A DNA stretch of 64,000 nt from Stomorhina lunata. Lineage: Eukaryota; Arthropoda; Insecta; Diptera; Rhiniidae. Where the stretch lies: contig OW121741.1 in the NCBI GenBank assembly GCA_933228675.1, positions 78,778,040 to 78,842,039 of the forward strand, read 5' to 3'. Below, in pieces: positions 43,321 through 54,781 of the stretch (its first letter is position 1; the number at the start of each line of letters is the position of its first letter). Position numbers and translations under genes: made by a program. Below the pieces are notes generated by a model, which was given only the letters and a program-made list of their open reading frames with translations, did not search any database and was not told the origin of the DNA.

Positions 43321-46300
43321 CAGGGGTGTCATAGAAACCAAGTCAGTTTTTAAATTTCTCGGTTATGAAAACCAATACTGGTTATAAATATTTGGTGTCA
43401 TGAAACCAAGTCGGTTTTCTTATTATTGGTTTTAAATCAAACAAAATGTTCGAATTAATTGTTTATTATTTCATTTGAAATTTTTTTGAAACATCAAAAA
43501 TCTGATAAAAAAATAAAATAAAAATTATTAAAGAAAATTATTTGAAGAAAAATTTTCAGTTTTTCAGAAAAATTATCAGTTTTTTTATACCTTTACCACA
43601 AAGGTATAGGTATAAAGAAAACGCTGCTATTTGGACAAATGAAGCTTGTATACTAGGGCGTCTCGAAAAAAAAAGTTCGCCGTACACCATCGAATATAAA
43701 GCATTGCTATGAGGCAGTTTCGAAAAAATTTTTTTTAATTTTTTTCGTCGCACATTGGAGTCGCCAAAATACATTTTTCGTTATATCTTCGGCATTTAAA
43801 GTCGGATCTCGAAGTGTGATATATCGATGTTTAGTAGTCATTATTCTTGGGTATCCGGTTCTAGTATTTATCTATCAGACCCCTGTTCATACCCCCCTAA
43901 TGTACCACGCTAATATCAGAAAATTAAAGCTCTTAAAAAATCGTTAAACTTTTACTAAGGAAGTTTTTCGATTTTTCAAACCGATCTATTACAAACAAGG
44001 AATTTCTTATTTTGCCGCACATAGGGATCGCCAAAATACATTTTTCGTTATATATTCGCCATTTACTATCGGATCTTAAAGTGTAATATATCGATGTTTT
44101 TGTCTAACGAAGGCCAATGTTTTGCGATATTAATCATTGACCATAAATACATTCTTCTACATAGTACCTACCCAATATATCTTAACTCATACAAAGGCAT
44201 AGATAAGCTGTTAAAATAATTAAGTTTAGTAAATAAAACTATCAACAGAAAGTATTTTCCTTATGTTAGCTGGTATTTCGATTACATCTTTGGAAAACTG
44301 TAATGCTTCAGCTGTTCTTGCATTAAGAATTGCAAGCATGGCGGCTCAGTCAAAAAAATTCTGAAATTGTGGACCGGGTGGAAAAAGTAAACGTTATTTT
44401 CTATGGGCAGACGAAGCATTTATTGAATGTCGTCCGGCAATTGATGAACCCAAGATATATCATCTATTGGAATTGCTTGAGGTTGGATTTCACAAGAACC
44501 AGAATGGCGGATAAAATTAAAGGGGAGAGTTCTGGAGGCTGTTGTTTATTTAAATTAATTTTTAATAGTTTATAATTAAATTAAACACAACGCGATTAAA
44601 TGTTATACAGACACAGACGAAATTCAAACAATTATTTCGTGGATAAAACGAATAACAAGACAAACTAAGAGACTGTTTGGGTATTTACACTGTGAATTTT
44701 TACATGATATTTTTTCACAATTTTAAATAAATACTAGAACGGATATCTGAGATCAATGATTATTATCAAAAAAAAGTACTAGAAGAATGTACTTAAGGTC
44801 AATGATTATAAAACTAAACTTAATTATTTTCACAGCTTATCTATGCCTTTAAACAGACACTGAACGTTTTATTCATGTAGTACATTAATCTGCCTTGGCT
44901 GTCACTGGTAAGCAACCAATGGGGCACATTTTTTCAGAACTTGAGAGCCGTCAAAAATACAGCAAACTTGGATCTTTTCAAAACATAATTGATTAAAAGA
45001 TTTAAAATTTTTATAATTATTGTTGTATGAGTTAAAATATCTTGGGTAGGTACTATGTAGAAGAATGTATTTAAGGTTAATGATTAATATCGTAAAACAT
45101 TGGCCTTCGTTAGACAAAAACATCGATATATAACACTTTAAGATCCGACAGTAAATGGCGAAGATATAACGAAAAATGTATTTTGGCGATCCCTATGTGG
45201 GGCAAAATAAGAAATTCCTTGTTTGTAATAGATCGGTTTGAAAAATCGAAAAACTTCCTCAGTAAAAGTTTAACGATTTTTTAAGAGCTTTAATTTTTTG
45301 ATATTAGGGTGGTGCATTAGGGTGGTAGGAACAGGGGTCCGATAGATAAATACTAGAACCGGATACCCAAGATTAATGACTATTAAAGAAAAATGTTTGC
45401 CTCCTCGAGACAAAAACATCGATATATCACACTTCGAGATCCGACTGTAAATGCCGAAGATATAACGAAAAATGTATTTTGGCGACCCCAATGTGCAACG
45501 AAAAAAAATTAAAAAATATTTTTTCGAAACTGTCTCATAGCAATGCTTTATATTCGATGGTGTACGGCGAACTTTATTTTTTCCCCATATAAGTCGAGAT
45601 GCTCTATTGTATACCCCAACATCATGAAATGACCGAATTGCGGACTGGAAAAAATGTAATCTACCACAGCCAATCAAAGGACGATTGTCACTTACATGCG
45701 ATATTTATTAAATTGCAAACAAATATGTTGATATGCATGTGCTTCGCCAGTACCTCCACACAAAGAATATTCTAGCCTTACAACTTTCCCAATTTTTTGA
45801 TATTTTTCATATTTGTCGATACGGTTTATTGATTCCAAAGATACAAAAAAGTACCAAAACTTGTTTTTATCTTATTACATGATAAAAAATGCTATGTAAA
45901 CTTTTCATCCAACTCTTTTTATTTGAAAGTTAAAGCTAAAAAGTACCAAAAATATTTGTTTTCTTTTTCTCTTTTCTCTTTTTGCTCTTTTCCCCTTTTT
46001 TCGAAAAGTACTTACCACTTGTACTGTTATTTTGTAACTGATTCAAACTCGTTTTCCATTTTGGTTCTATTGTGTTTAGTTTGGGAATTATAGCGTTATT
46101 GAATTTTCCCTTTTTTATCCCCCACAAGGCCAAATTTTCAAAAATCTGTTCTTAGTGGATCTTTAAATCGAAAAGGCACCAGTTGGCCAGTAACGCCTTT
46201 GTTTTAAATTGATAGACCAATTTTGAAATGAAATCTGTTAACTGTAAGTTGCTTGGTTTATTTCCAATACTAAACCAATAATATTATTTTCTGTGACACA

Positions 46301-46415
46301 TAAAACCAATAGAAAATGTAGCTCGAACATTAATATTGGAATTAATGACACCAATTTAATTTTTTTGTCGTTTTCAAAACCAATACCAATGAAATTGGTT
46401 TCTATGACACCCCTG
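43321..46415. mobile_element. Composite foldback element with CAGGGGTGTCA ends
   Basis: Perfect 21-bp TIRs: CAGGGGTGTCATAGAAACCA plus A at 43321-43341, inverted at 46395-46415. The ends look hAT-like but no 8-bp duplication is seen; AAT lies on both sides. Inside, arms at about 43640-44220 and 45000-45610 are inverted copies, each made of two related repeats carrying 'aaatacatttttcgttatat' and 'tatatcgatgtttttgtc'. The centre (44220-45000) has short inverted pieces. No transposase was recognised. It is inserted in a family A repeat. Confidence 0.75.
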
Positions 46416-47435
46416 AATGTCTAAACGAAACGAGCTAGCTCACTGAAACTTAATAGAAATATTCTTGATCTATGAAAAATTTTAAATGTCAATAAACTTA
46501 AATGTCAATAAACTATAACAGATATAACCACTAAATTTAGCACGAGGGGGTCTTATGTCAATGCCAACCAGTGTGCAAAATTTTGTCACAATGGATCACC
46601 ATTTGACCATAGCCCCCATATAAAAAACTTACGGAAATACAAAAATACAAAAAGAAAAGGGGGTTAATGTCTGTCTGTCCGTCAGATAAAAGCGCGATAG
46701 CGCCTTAACGATAAGGGCTACAGTAACAAAATTTTACAAAAGGAAGTTTTATGTGAATACCAGCCAGTGCGCAAAATTTTGTTACAATCGGTTCCTATTT
46801 GACCATGCTCTCATATAAAAAACTTACGGAAACACAAAAATACAAAAAGAAAAGGGGGTTTATGTCCGTCTGTCCGTCAGATGAAAGCGCGATAGAGCCT
46901 TAACGAAAAGAGCCAGAGGAACAAAATTTTGCAAAAGTATTCTCGATATCTTGAAAAAGTTGTGTATTGAAAATGGACGAAATCGGTTCACATTAAGTTA
47001 GAGCCCATATAACCCCGTCCCAGGAATCACATTAATTTGATATATTAAATACAATTGTAACAGCTGTGACTACTAAATTTAGAACAGAGAAGTTTTATGC
47101 AACTATTGGTCAGTTGGATGAAATTTGGATGAAATTTTATATGCACTAAGACTAGACGAGGTTATACGGGAGCTATGGTCAAATGTGAACCGATTTTGCT
47201 GGATTTCAATACCAAAATGTTCCAAGAAATGGAGAATATCTGTGCCAAGTTTCAGTGACCTAGTTCCTTTCGTTTAGGCGTTATCGTGATTTCAACAGAT
47301 AGACGGACATCGCTCAATCGTCTTAGAATTGCATAAGGATTCAGAATATATATCCCTTTTGGTTTTTGAGTGAATATTAAGGAAATTACAAACGGAATGA
47401 CAGTCTCAATCTACCCCCAATATTTTTGATGGTGG
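46416..47435. repeat. Dispersed repeats, families C (+) and A (-)
   Basis: 46480-47130 holds two tandem family C pieces on the plus strand with GTCTGTCTGTCCGTC and GTCCGTCTGTCCGTC cores. 47145-47435 is a minus-strand family A copy that keeps the short core, giving the intact reference for the array at 7859-9563. Confidence 0.65.
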
Positions 47436-47708
47436 GCATAAAAATAATTTATTATCAAGCCGGGTAACGCCGGTCCCAAGTAGCTTGCCGTTTATGTAAC
47501 ACATGTGTTACTAACTGACTGGTTGACTCAAAAGTTGGAAAAAATGTTGAAAAAAAATCGTAAAATCAGTAGAGCAATATTTACGTTTTAACTCCGTTCG
47601 GAGCCGGCGTTAAAACGTAGGTCCCTTTTAATGAGTCTAAAAATAGAATCGGATGCAGCTCATTGTCTGAGAGAAGTACCCCTTGTTCTAATTGGAATGT
47701 TGTCGGGG

Positions 47709-47742
<34 letters not shown>

Positions 47743-48306
47743 AGTTATGGAAATAAGATGACACATTTTTATCACTTTTTTTTTTTGAAAATGGGACAAA
47801 TATGGGGTAAAATGGTCGAACCAATTTTTGGTATTTTGTTAAGCCACGTGAAGCTTTTGAGCCAATATCCATGTAGACAAAAATGTATAGGGAAGTCAAT
47901 TGACAGAGACAAAATATCAAATCGTGTAAAGTACTTTTTCGATTTTGGGGGGTAGAAAAGGGACAAATCGGTAACAACATATCTCCTCAAAACAAAAATA
48001 AAATTGCATTTAGATCGGTTGCAGAAATAAAAAGACACATTTTCCGTACTCTTTGAAAATTTGGTTAAATAAGGGTTAGAAAGGGGTTATTTCTTCAAAC
48101 CAAAAAGGGAATGGAACTCAATTTACAGAGTTTTCACTAAAAACTATTGGTACGGTTTGTAACCCATAACTTGCTCAATTATATTACTTACGAAGTAGCG
48201 TATTAAAATGATAATCGATATATAAAATATTATTTTATTCCAAAATCGAACCTTTCCAATGATATATATCAAATGTTATTCCGATTCCGTTTATTTAATT
48301 GTCAAT
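47436..48306. other. Repeat-derived spacer with (TA)n
   Basis: 47581-47665 is an inverted relative of 16300-16375 ('ggctccgaacgg' and 'catccgatt'). A (TA)n run lies at 47713-47740. 47750-48110 resembles 22906-23340. No gene was recognised. Confidence 0.5.
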
Positions 48307-49347
48307 TACGCTGGCCAACAAATTAGGCAAAAAATTTTGACTGGGGAAACGAAGTATGTTTTTTTAGCTAATCTGGCTGCGCTGAATTCGAATCTGGCAA
48401 CAAAGTTGGGCTATCACGTCCAGTTCGTTTTTTATCGCATGCTGGCAATACTGTAAAATAGTTAATACTGACGCTACAATTTCACAGTTATTAATTTGAC
48501 AAAAGCCTACATTCATTATAAATTTGTATAAAGGTAGAGTTTAAGCATGTCAGTGAGATCGTGTGTTACTAATCCGCGCTATTTTTGCTTTGTGTGTGTT
48601 GAATATCTGATTGGAAAAAAAGGATATGCAATTCAGAATCACTAAAATATGCATATCTACATTATTTTGGTTTTACTGTCGGAAACTTGGACAAACCGTG
48701 GACACCGACAATGTTTTGCAATCGTTGCAGAACTATTTTATACAAGTGGTCAAATGGCGAGAAAATCTATTTAGATTTTTCAATTCCAGTACTTTGGAGA
48801 AAGTCAAGTAACCACCAAACTGATTGTTATTTCTGTTTAACAAAAGTTACTGGATTCAATATGAAAAATCGAAAAAGTATTACCTACCCTAATGTCCTAT
48901 CAGTTTCCAAACCAGTTCAACGTCTATCAACTGATCCACTACCAGTCATTCCCGGTGCTACGAGCAGTGACTCCGAAATATCTTTCGGCAGCAGTTGTAG
49001 TTTGTATGAGGCTGATAATGAGCAGTGCAGTTAGCGACGAACAAGGGGAACTATCAAGGATTTTGGGATAAAAGTATGCTGGGAGACTATTGTTGGACTC
49101 TAGTACGTGAAACCGAACCAACGAAATACAAACGACAATCATATAACGCCATTCACTTTTGAAAACTCATTGATTTTTAAATAAACTAATAACTTTTTAT
49201 GGAAAAATCTAATAAAAGGTTTTTTTATATATCTCGAAAACCTGACGTGATAGAGAAAAACCATTTACAGATTCGAATTCAGCGCACCAAATTACACTGG
49301 GAAATGTATTTGGTTGCTCCAGTCAAAAACCTTGTTGGCTAGTGTTA
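48307..49347 (+). mobile_element. TIR element carrying a Cys-containing ORF
   Basis: Left arm 48307-48425 and right arm about 49230-49347 are inverted relatives, sharing 'tggccaacaa'/'tagccaacaa', 'ttttgactgg' and the identical 'gcgctgaattcgaatctg'. Length about 1.04 kb. Superfamily unknown; a target duplication could not be assigned. Confidence 0.6.
48620..49034 (+). pseudogene. TE-type protein fragment with CxxC and DCYFC motifs
   Basis: The frame includes MFCNRCRTILYKWSNGEK, VLWRKSSNHQTDCYFCLTKV and SITYPNVLSVSKPV, and ends at TAG. I recognise this pattern from multi-copy uncharacterised arthropod proteins linked to mobile elements. CxxC followed by CxxC could bind zinc. No clear start codon; likely the N-terminal part of a longer ancestral protein, cut down in this non-autonomous copy. 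Confidence 0.55.
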
Positions 49348-50716
49348 TTATTAGCATTCAAACCATAGTACAATAAATACTAGGTAAAATCACTACACAC
49401 TTCGTTCTCAATTTCAAATCCCTGAAAAGTCAAGCAAAAGAAATTGAAAAAAAAATATATTTTTTTTTCATTGTATTTTATTTTTGTTTGTCAAAAATAA
49501 ATATATTAATATATTTTTTAAAAGTTCATTGAGAGAAGCATTTGTAACGCATTTTATCATAAAAAACTCGTGAAGTTTATAAAAGGTCCAAAAAGTAAGA
49601 TTAAACTATTGAGTGATGTGTGCGGTGCAAATTTCAAATTCAAGTTATTCAATATTTTCTTTTACTTCGAATTTCATTCTGCTTTCTTGACATTACAGGG
49701 TGTAAGAAATTGACAACTCTCCCTAGTGATTTTACCTAGTGTAGTTCTGCCATGATTCAAACAAAATTCTTATCTCAAATCAAAACAAATCACAAATATT
49801 ATCTACATAATTATATTGACATTCATTCCAACTTGTCATATTTGAGTAGATATCGTTTATTGTATAACTTGTCGCAATTTAGTCAAATAAATTTCTAATA
49901 ACAGCCGTAAAACCTCTTCAGTCATTTAAACAATCAATCAATTATATAATGATTATTAGGTGGGAGTTTTACGGTCTCGATTTAACTTGATTTGATTTGT
50001 TATTGTTATTGAGATTTTTTTGATATTGACGTTATAAATATACACTTATATTTATTTTAGTTTAATTTATTGGGTAAATATTTGTGAACTACTTATAAAT
50101 TTATATAATAAGTTTGGGACTGAATAATGAAATATTTATTTATGAGCATGAACATACTTTTGTGTATGGGTGTATCCATACGAAATCAAATTCAAGGAAT
50201 TTTATCAGTTACTATAACTGTCTAATGGAAGAATTATTATGCCTTAAATTTTATAGCAATAGGCAGCTGATATCTTTAAGAAATGAATTATAGTTGTTTA
50301 AGGCTTCGAAAACTTTAAGTTATGAGATAGATATTGAGCCATTTATTTGTGTTTCGATATGCGTAAACTTGTATGTTTGTAAAAACTTTATTAAATTTTT
50401 TGGTTGAATGAATTTTTACGATTTGTCATGGAATCTCCCCTTAACAACCTTATAAACAGTAAATAATATGATAATTTACTAATTACTATTAAATATTAAA
50501 TTTCACGCCATAATAATAATGTAAGTTTAACTTCAATATTTATAAAAACAGATGCGAGAATTATTACAATTTTTATTGGGTTAACACGAGGGTTGGTTAA
50601 TAAGTCCATGACTGTTTGAATTTTCCGCTTCTAGGAGATTCAAATTTATTTTGTATTATAGTATATATTGTGAGAGCTCAACTGGGAAGTTTCGGTATAT
50701 CCTGAGTCAAAAACTT
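49348..50716. other. Intergenic stretch without features
   Basis: AT-rich sequence; no gene, repeat family or structure recognised. Confidence 0.5.
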
Positions 50717-51142
50717 GTTATACCCTTCACCACCATAGGTGGGTTTGTGCTGATGTTTGTAACGCATAGAAATAATGGTCGGAAACCCACCTTTTAGTAT
50801 ACCAATCGACTTAGAATCACTCCATGAGTTATTTTAACGATGTCCGTCCGGCTGGTTGGCTGGCCGGTTATCCACGTAAGGTCATAACTTTAAAGATAAT
50901 TTGATGAAATTTGGCACAGGCTCAATGCCAAGGACAATGCCCATACCTTTTGGGCGAAATCAGATTACTATTTCGGTTACCTCACATAGGGATGCCTTCC
51001 CGGAATAGAATTTTGGGTTCTTTACAGTCACAAACTTACTTGTAATAATATTTAGTACAAATATTGCTTATGTTTAACTTAATCAGTGTACCTATTTGAC
51101 CATACCTCCCATACAAGACACATTCTCAAAAGACGTTTATGT

Positions 51143-52162
51143 TAGGGTTTGCAAAAAACCGTGAAAATTAGAAACCGCGGTTTCGGTTTTAAAACACCAA
51201 AAACCGGCCGGTTTCGGTTCGGTTTTCGGTTTTTTAAATAAAACTATTTCAGTTTAAATTTCTAGGAAAATTTAGATAACTTCATTAAAACATATTATAA
51301 TTTAATACTAAAATTCAGGAAAATAATAAAGTTTTTTTAAATATGAGGGATTTCTTAAATAAGTCTTGTTTCTTTTGGATAAACTGCAGAGCCCCTTTAG
51401 CGTGAATAATATTTACATCCGAGCGACAAATTGCTTCAATAGTAATTTTCACAAATAGCAACGATTTTAAAGAATTTACAATTTCAAAGTCGATAGAATG
51501 AAGCAAATCTAAGGTCGACAGCATTTCTAAACTGTCATGAATACTTTGTTTTAGAAGCAGAAATCTAAGAGTAAGCTTAATTCACGATTATGATGTTTTT
51601 TAACGCTTGTTTGTAAAATATTATAACGAACTGTCGAATTTTTGAAATACCGAACAGTTTTCCTTACAGCCTCTAGGTTCAAATGTATATGGGCAATCAG
51701 TTTTAAATGAGTCAAAGTTTCATCGTCGACGTCTTCAAAATTGATTTTCAGATACAAATTTGATATTGGCTGCTGCTCCATCTATAGTACATGCTACGAT
51801 GTTTGTATCAAGTGAAATATTAAACTCCATTAGCCTTTGTCTAATGGTTTCTTGCGTTTGCTTGAAATTACACGTTCCTAAAATACGAATCGTGAATATT
51901 TACTTTCATATACCGTCTTCCCCTTATACCTGTCCATTCGTCCATTGGAAACACCTTTTGCTTGTTTCATTCTTCTGCTTCATTAAATAGACAAATTACG
52001 TGCAAATTTATGATAAGCTAATGTTATTTCTGAATAATACCAACAAAAAATTATGAAAAATAAATAGCTAAAACCGCGTTTTCTTCTACGGTTTTCGGTT
52101 TCGGTTTTGAGGCACAAAAAACCGAGGTTTCGGTTTCGGTTAAAACCGAACTGCAAACCCTA
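51143..52162 (-). mobile_element. hAT element, internally deleted
   Basis: Ends TAGGGTTTGCA (inverted right) with an 8-bp duplication GTTTATGT (51135-51142, 52163-52170). CGGTTT-rich subterminal sequence lies at both ends. The minus strand holds hAT transposase remnants. Confidence 0.87.
51315..51930 (-). pseudogene. hAT transposase remnant
   Basis: Minus-strand pieces: VACTIDGAAANIKF near 51810 (hAT core, second catalytic region type), LNLEAVRKTVRYFKNSTVRY near 51660 and LHSIDFEIVNSLKSLLFVKI near 51450, in the order expected of hAT transposases. Frameshifts and missing N- and C-terminal domains make it inactive. Confidence 0.7.
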
Positions 52163-52495
52163 GTTTATGTACACATAAAAGCACAAAAACATTTATAACT
52201 CTAAAGATAAATGTATTTGATTATTAAAACTTTGCACAGATATAAACCAACAATTAAAATTTGGTAACAATCGGTCCACAATTGACCCCAGCTCCCATAT
52301 CAGGCCCTTAGACGGAAATGACATAAATCTCAAAATTTTGAAAAAATAACTCATAGAATATGTATGTATGTCTCTAGGACAAAATTCCTTTTGTCCTAGA
52401 GACATACATAAATTGTTGGTCCATATTTGAAATTAGCAGTGAAGGGTATGATATAGTCAGACTTTACCGACTTAGCTTTTCTTACTTGTTTTTAT

Positions 52496-52624
52496 ACCCT
52501 TCACCAATAGGTGAAAGGGTATTATAAGTTTGTGATTCCGTTTGTAATTTTTGTATTAGTGATCGTAGACCCCATAAAAATTATACCGATCGACTCAGAA
52601 TCGGAGAATCGATTAAGCGATGTC

Positions 52625-52655
<31 letters not shown>

Positions 52656-53480
52656 CTGTCTGTCTGTCTGTTGAAATCAAGTTTCTGAAGCCCCTGGAGG
52701 ATGGACTTAAATAAATTATATATCAGATTTTAGGGAATTCTCCCGCAATGAACGCTATTAAATTTCATTAAAATCGGTTTATAAACACCGAAAATATCGA
52801 AAAAACACCAAAAATTAGACGAAAATTTTAAAATTTTTGATTGAATCACACTTTTAAATAACAAGAGAAAAGAGATATTCCTGGTGTACATGTGATAATA
52901 TATTATATATCAGATTGTAGGAAATGGTTCCCCAAAGCACTTTGTAAAATTTTATCAAAATCGATCCATAAACCACTGAGATATCGCCAAAACACTAAAT
53001 TTGATATATTGCAAATTGCCCAAAGTACGCATTAGAGAATATTTGTTGAAAAAATTGAATGCAGAAATAGGAAAACCATTCTCCTGGAGCACGGACATAC
53101 ATACATTTTATATCAGATTTTAGGAAATTCTCCCGCCAAGCACGTTATTAAATTTTATCAAAAGCGGTCCATAAACAACTAAGATATCGCCAAAACACTA
53201 CTTGTGATGTGCAGCAAATTCCCCAAAGTACGTGTCTAAGAAATTTTGTTGACATTTTGTAAGTATTGTTTAAGCGATATTTCAGGTGTTTATGGACCGA
53301 TTGTGATGAAATTTGACAGCGTTCTTTGTGGGAGGATTTCCTAAAATCTGATGTATAAACTCTACAAATCTGATTATGAATACCATTCAAATTGTACCGA
53401 TCGACTCAGAATTGGCAGGAGAATCGATTTCGCGACGTCCGTCCGTCCGTCCGTCCGTCTGTCCGTCCGTCCGTCTGTCC

Positions 53481-53527
<47 letters not shown>

Positions 53528-53850
53528 CGTCCGTCTACCTGTCTGTCCTTTTCTCTGTTGAAGTCAAGTTTTTGGAGCTCCTGTTTTGTCGATATCTCAG
53601 ATGTTTATTTTGATAAAATTTAATAGCGTACTTAGCAGGGGATTACCTAAACTCTGATGCTTGCGGTAATTTGTAATAGATATAATTTAGTGTTTAAGCG
53701 ATATTTCAGGTGTTTTGATCGACAATGATGAAATATAGGGTAAGACTATATCCTAAAATTTTGTGTAAAATGCATATGTTTATACCTTCAAAGAGCTCCA
53801 CAAATCTGATTTTAGCAGACAGACACACTGCATTTATCTTAATTTTGTGT
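52496..53850 (+). repeat. Dispersed repeat, family D, with two GTCY tracts
   Basis: Starts 'tacccttcaccaataggtga'. GTCC/GTCT repeats lie at 52622-52671 and 53437-53546, each preceded by 'ccgatcgactcagaat' and followed by 'ttgaa(a/g)tcaagttt'. Segments between resemble each other ('tatatcagattttaggaaat'), so this is a partial tandem duplication. Short Ser/Val/Cys-rich frames over the tracts are artefacts. Confidence 0.65.
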
Positions 53851-54083
53851 CTGACTTTTGAACATTATGATAACATTTGAGAATGTATTATATATCAAAT
53901 TATAGGTAATCTTCCTAGGAAGTACAAAAATGCGACTGAGTACATGATATCCGTTTAAAACCTACATATGTATGTGTGTATGTATGTATCTCACATATCA
54001 ACGAAAATTTAAATTTTTTAATTGCAATTGGGAGAAATCCGTTCACGTTTGACAATTGCTTCCGTATAACTTCGCCTGAGGCA
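53851..54083 (+). repeat. Repeat fragment at the gypsy insertion site
   Basis: 'cgtttgacaattgcttccgt' + 'ataacttcgcct' resembles the family A end at 22780-22810. The gypsy element is inserted here. Confidence 0.4.
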
Positions 54084-54462
54084 AGTTACATATACAAATT
54101 CAAATACACACACATATATAAAAAATGACACTATTGATAAATTTATTGAAAATATAATAAGCACAAAATAAATAAAATTGTAAAATCATTTCCGCTTAGA
54201 TATACAAAATTATTTTTCGGTCGCAATTCCAGAAATTGCAACCGTTCATTATTAATATAAAATAATTAAGAAATTGGGTCAAAACTTAGCATAAGTAAAC
54301 AAAAATTGTAAAATGTAATTTAAGCTGAACTTACAAAAACTTATGTTAAAAATATGTTATATAAATATGAACAAAAGTAAATAAAGTCAGTTGTAGAATA
54401 TCCACAGTGGTGCGTATTTATTCTTTTAAAAAAACACTCCCAAGAATTCCCACTACAAAATT
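54084..54462 (+). repeat. 5' LTR
   Basis: Begins AGTTACATATAC and ends CACTACAAAATT, as in insect gypsy LTRs (AGTTA...AATT). No difference from the 3' LTR was found by eye. AATAAA-type signals (e.g. 'agtaaataaagtcagttg') are present. Confidence 0.93.
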
Positions 54463-54479
54463 GGCGCAGTCGGTACTCC
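54462..54479 (+). other. Primer binding site (tRNA-Ser type)
   Basis: TGGCGCAGTCGGTA directly at the LTR end matches the primer site used by 17.6 and 297 type elements. Confidence 0.85.
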
Positions 54480-54781
54480 TTTTTCTCTTTTATATAGAAA
54501 GGAGTGTGAAACGAAATAAATAAATATTAGTGCAGTGACGACATACTTTAAATCGGTGTACGAACCACTAATTAATTAAATAAAAAAAAAGCAGTTATTT
54601 TTCATAATAGTGTAGTAACGACACACGAAAAATCGGTGTACGAACCACTATAGAAAACAAAATAATAACTATCAAAATCTTGTGAAAGTGCAACAAACAT
54701 CAGCAAAAGCCACAACGGCAAAGTAAAAATCAAAAAGTCAAAATTCGACAAGCAAGGCAAAGGAGATTTGACGTAAGAAGA

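Larger units (their letters stand above)
50717..52492 (+). repeat. Dispersed repeat, family B, split by a hAT insertion
   Basis: Starts 'tatacccttcaccaccatag' and ends 'cttagcttttcttacttgttttt', the family ends. The halves 50717-51142 and 52163-52492 are separated by the 1020-bp hAT element and one copy of its target duplication. Confidence 0.7.

Noticed and set aside
43202..43387. Tyr/Ile repeat protein
   Set aside because: Translation of a (TA)n microsatellite.
44330..44575. 81-codon gene inside the composite foldback element
   Set aside because: No recognised motif, no start context, and short; could be chance.
48259..48456. 65-codon gene
   Set aside because: It lies mostly in the left inverted arm of the TIR element.
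52511..53623. Short Ser/Val/Cys/Pro-rich proteins
   Set aside because: Frames over GTCC/GTCT tracts of a dispersed repeat.
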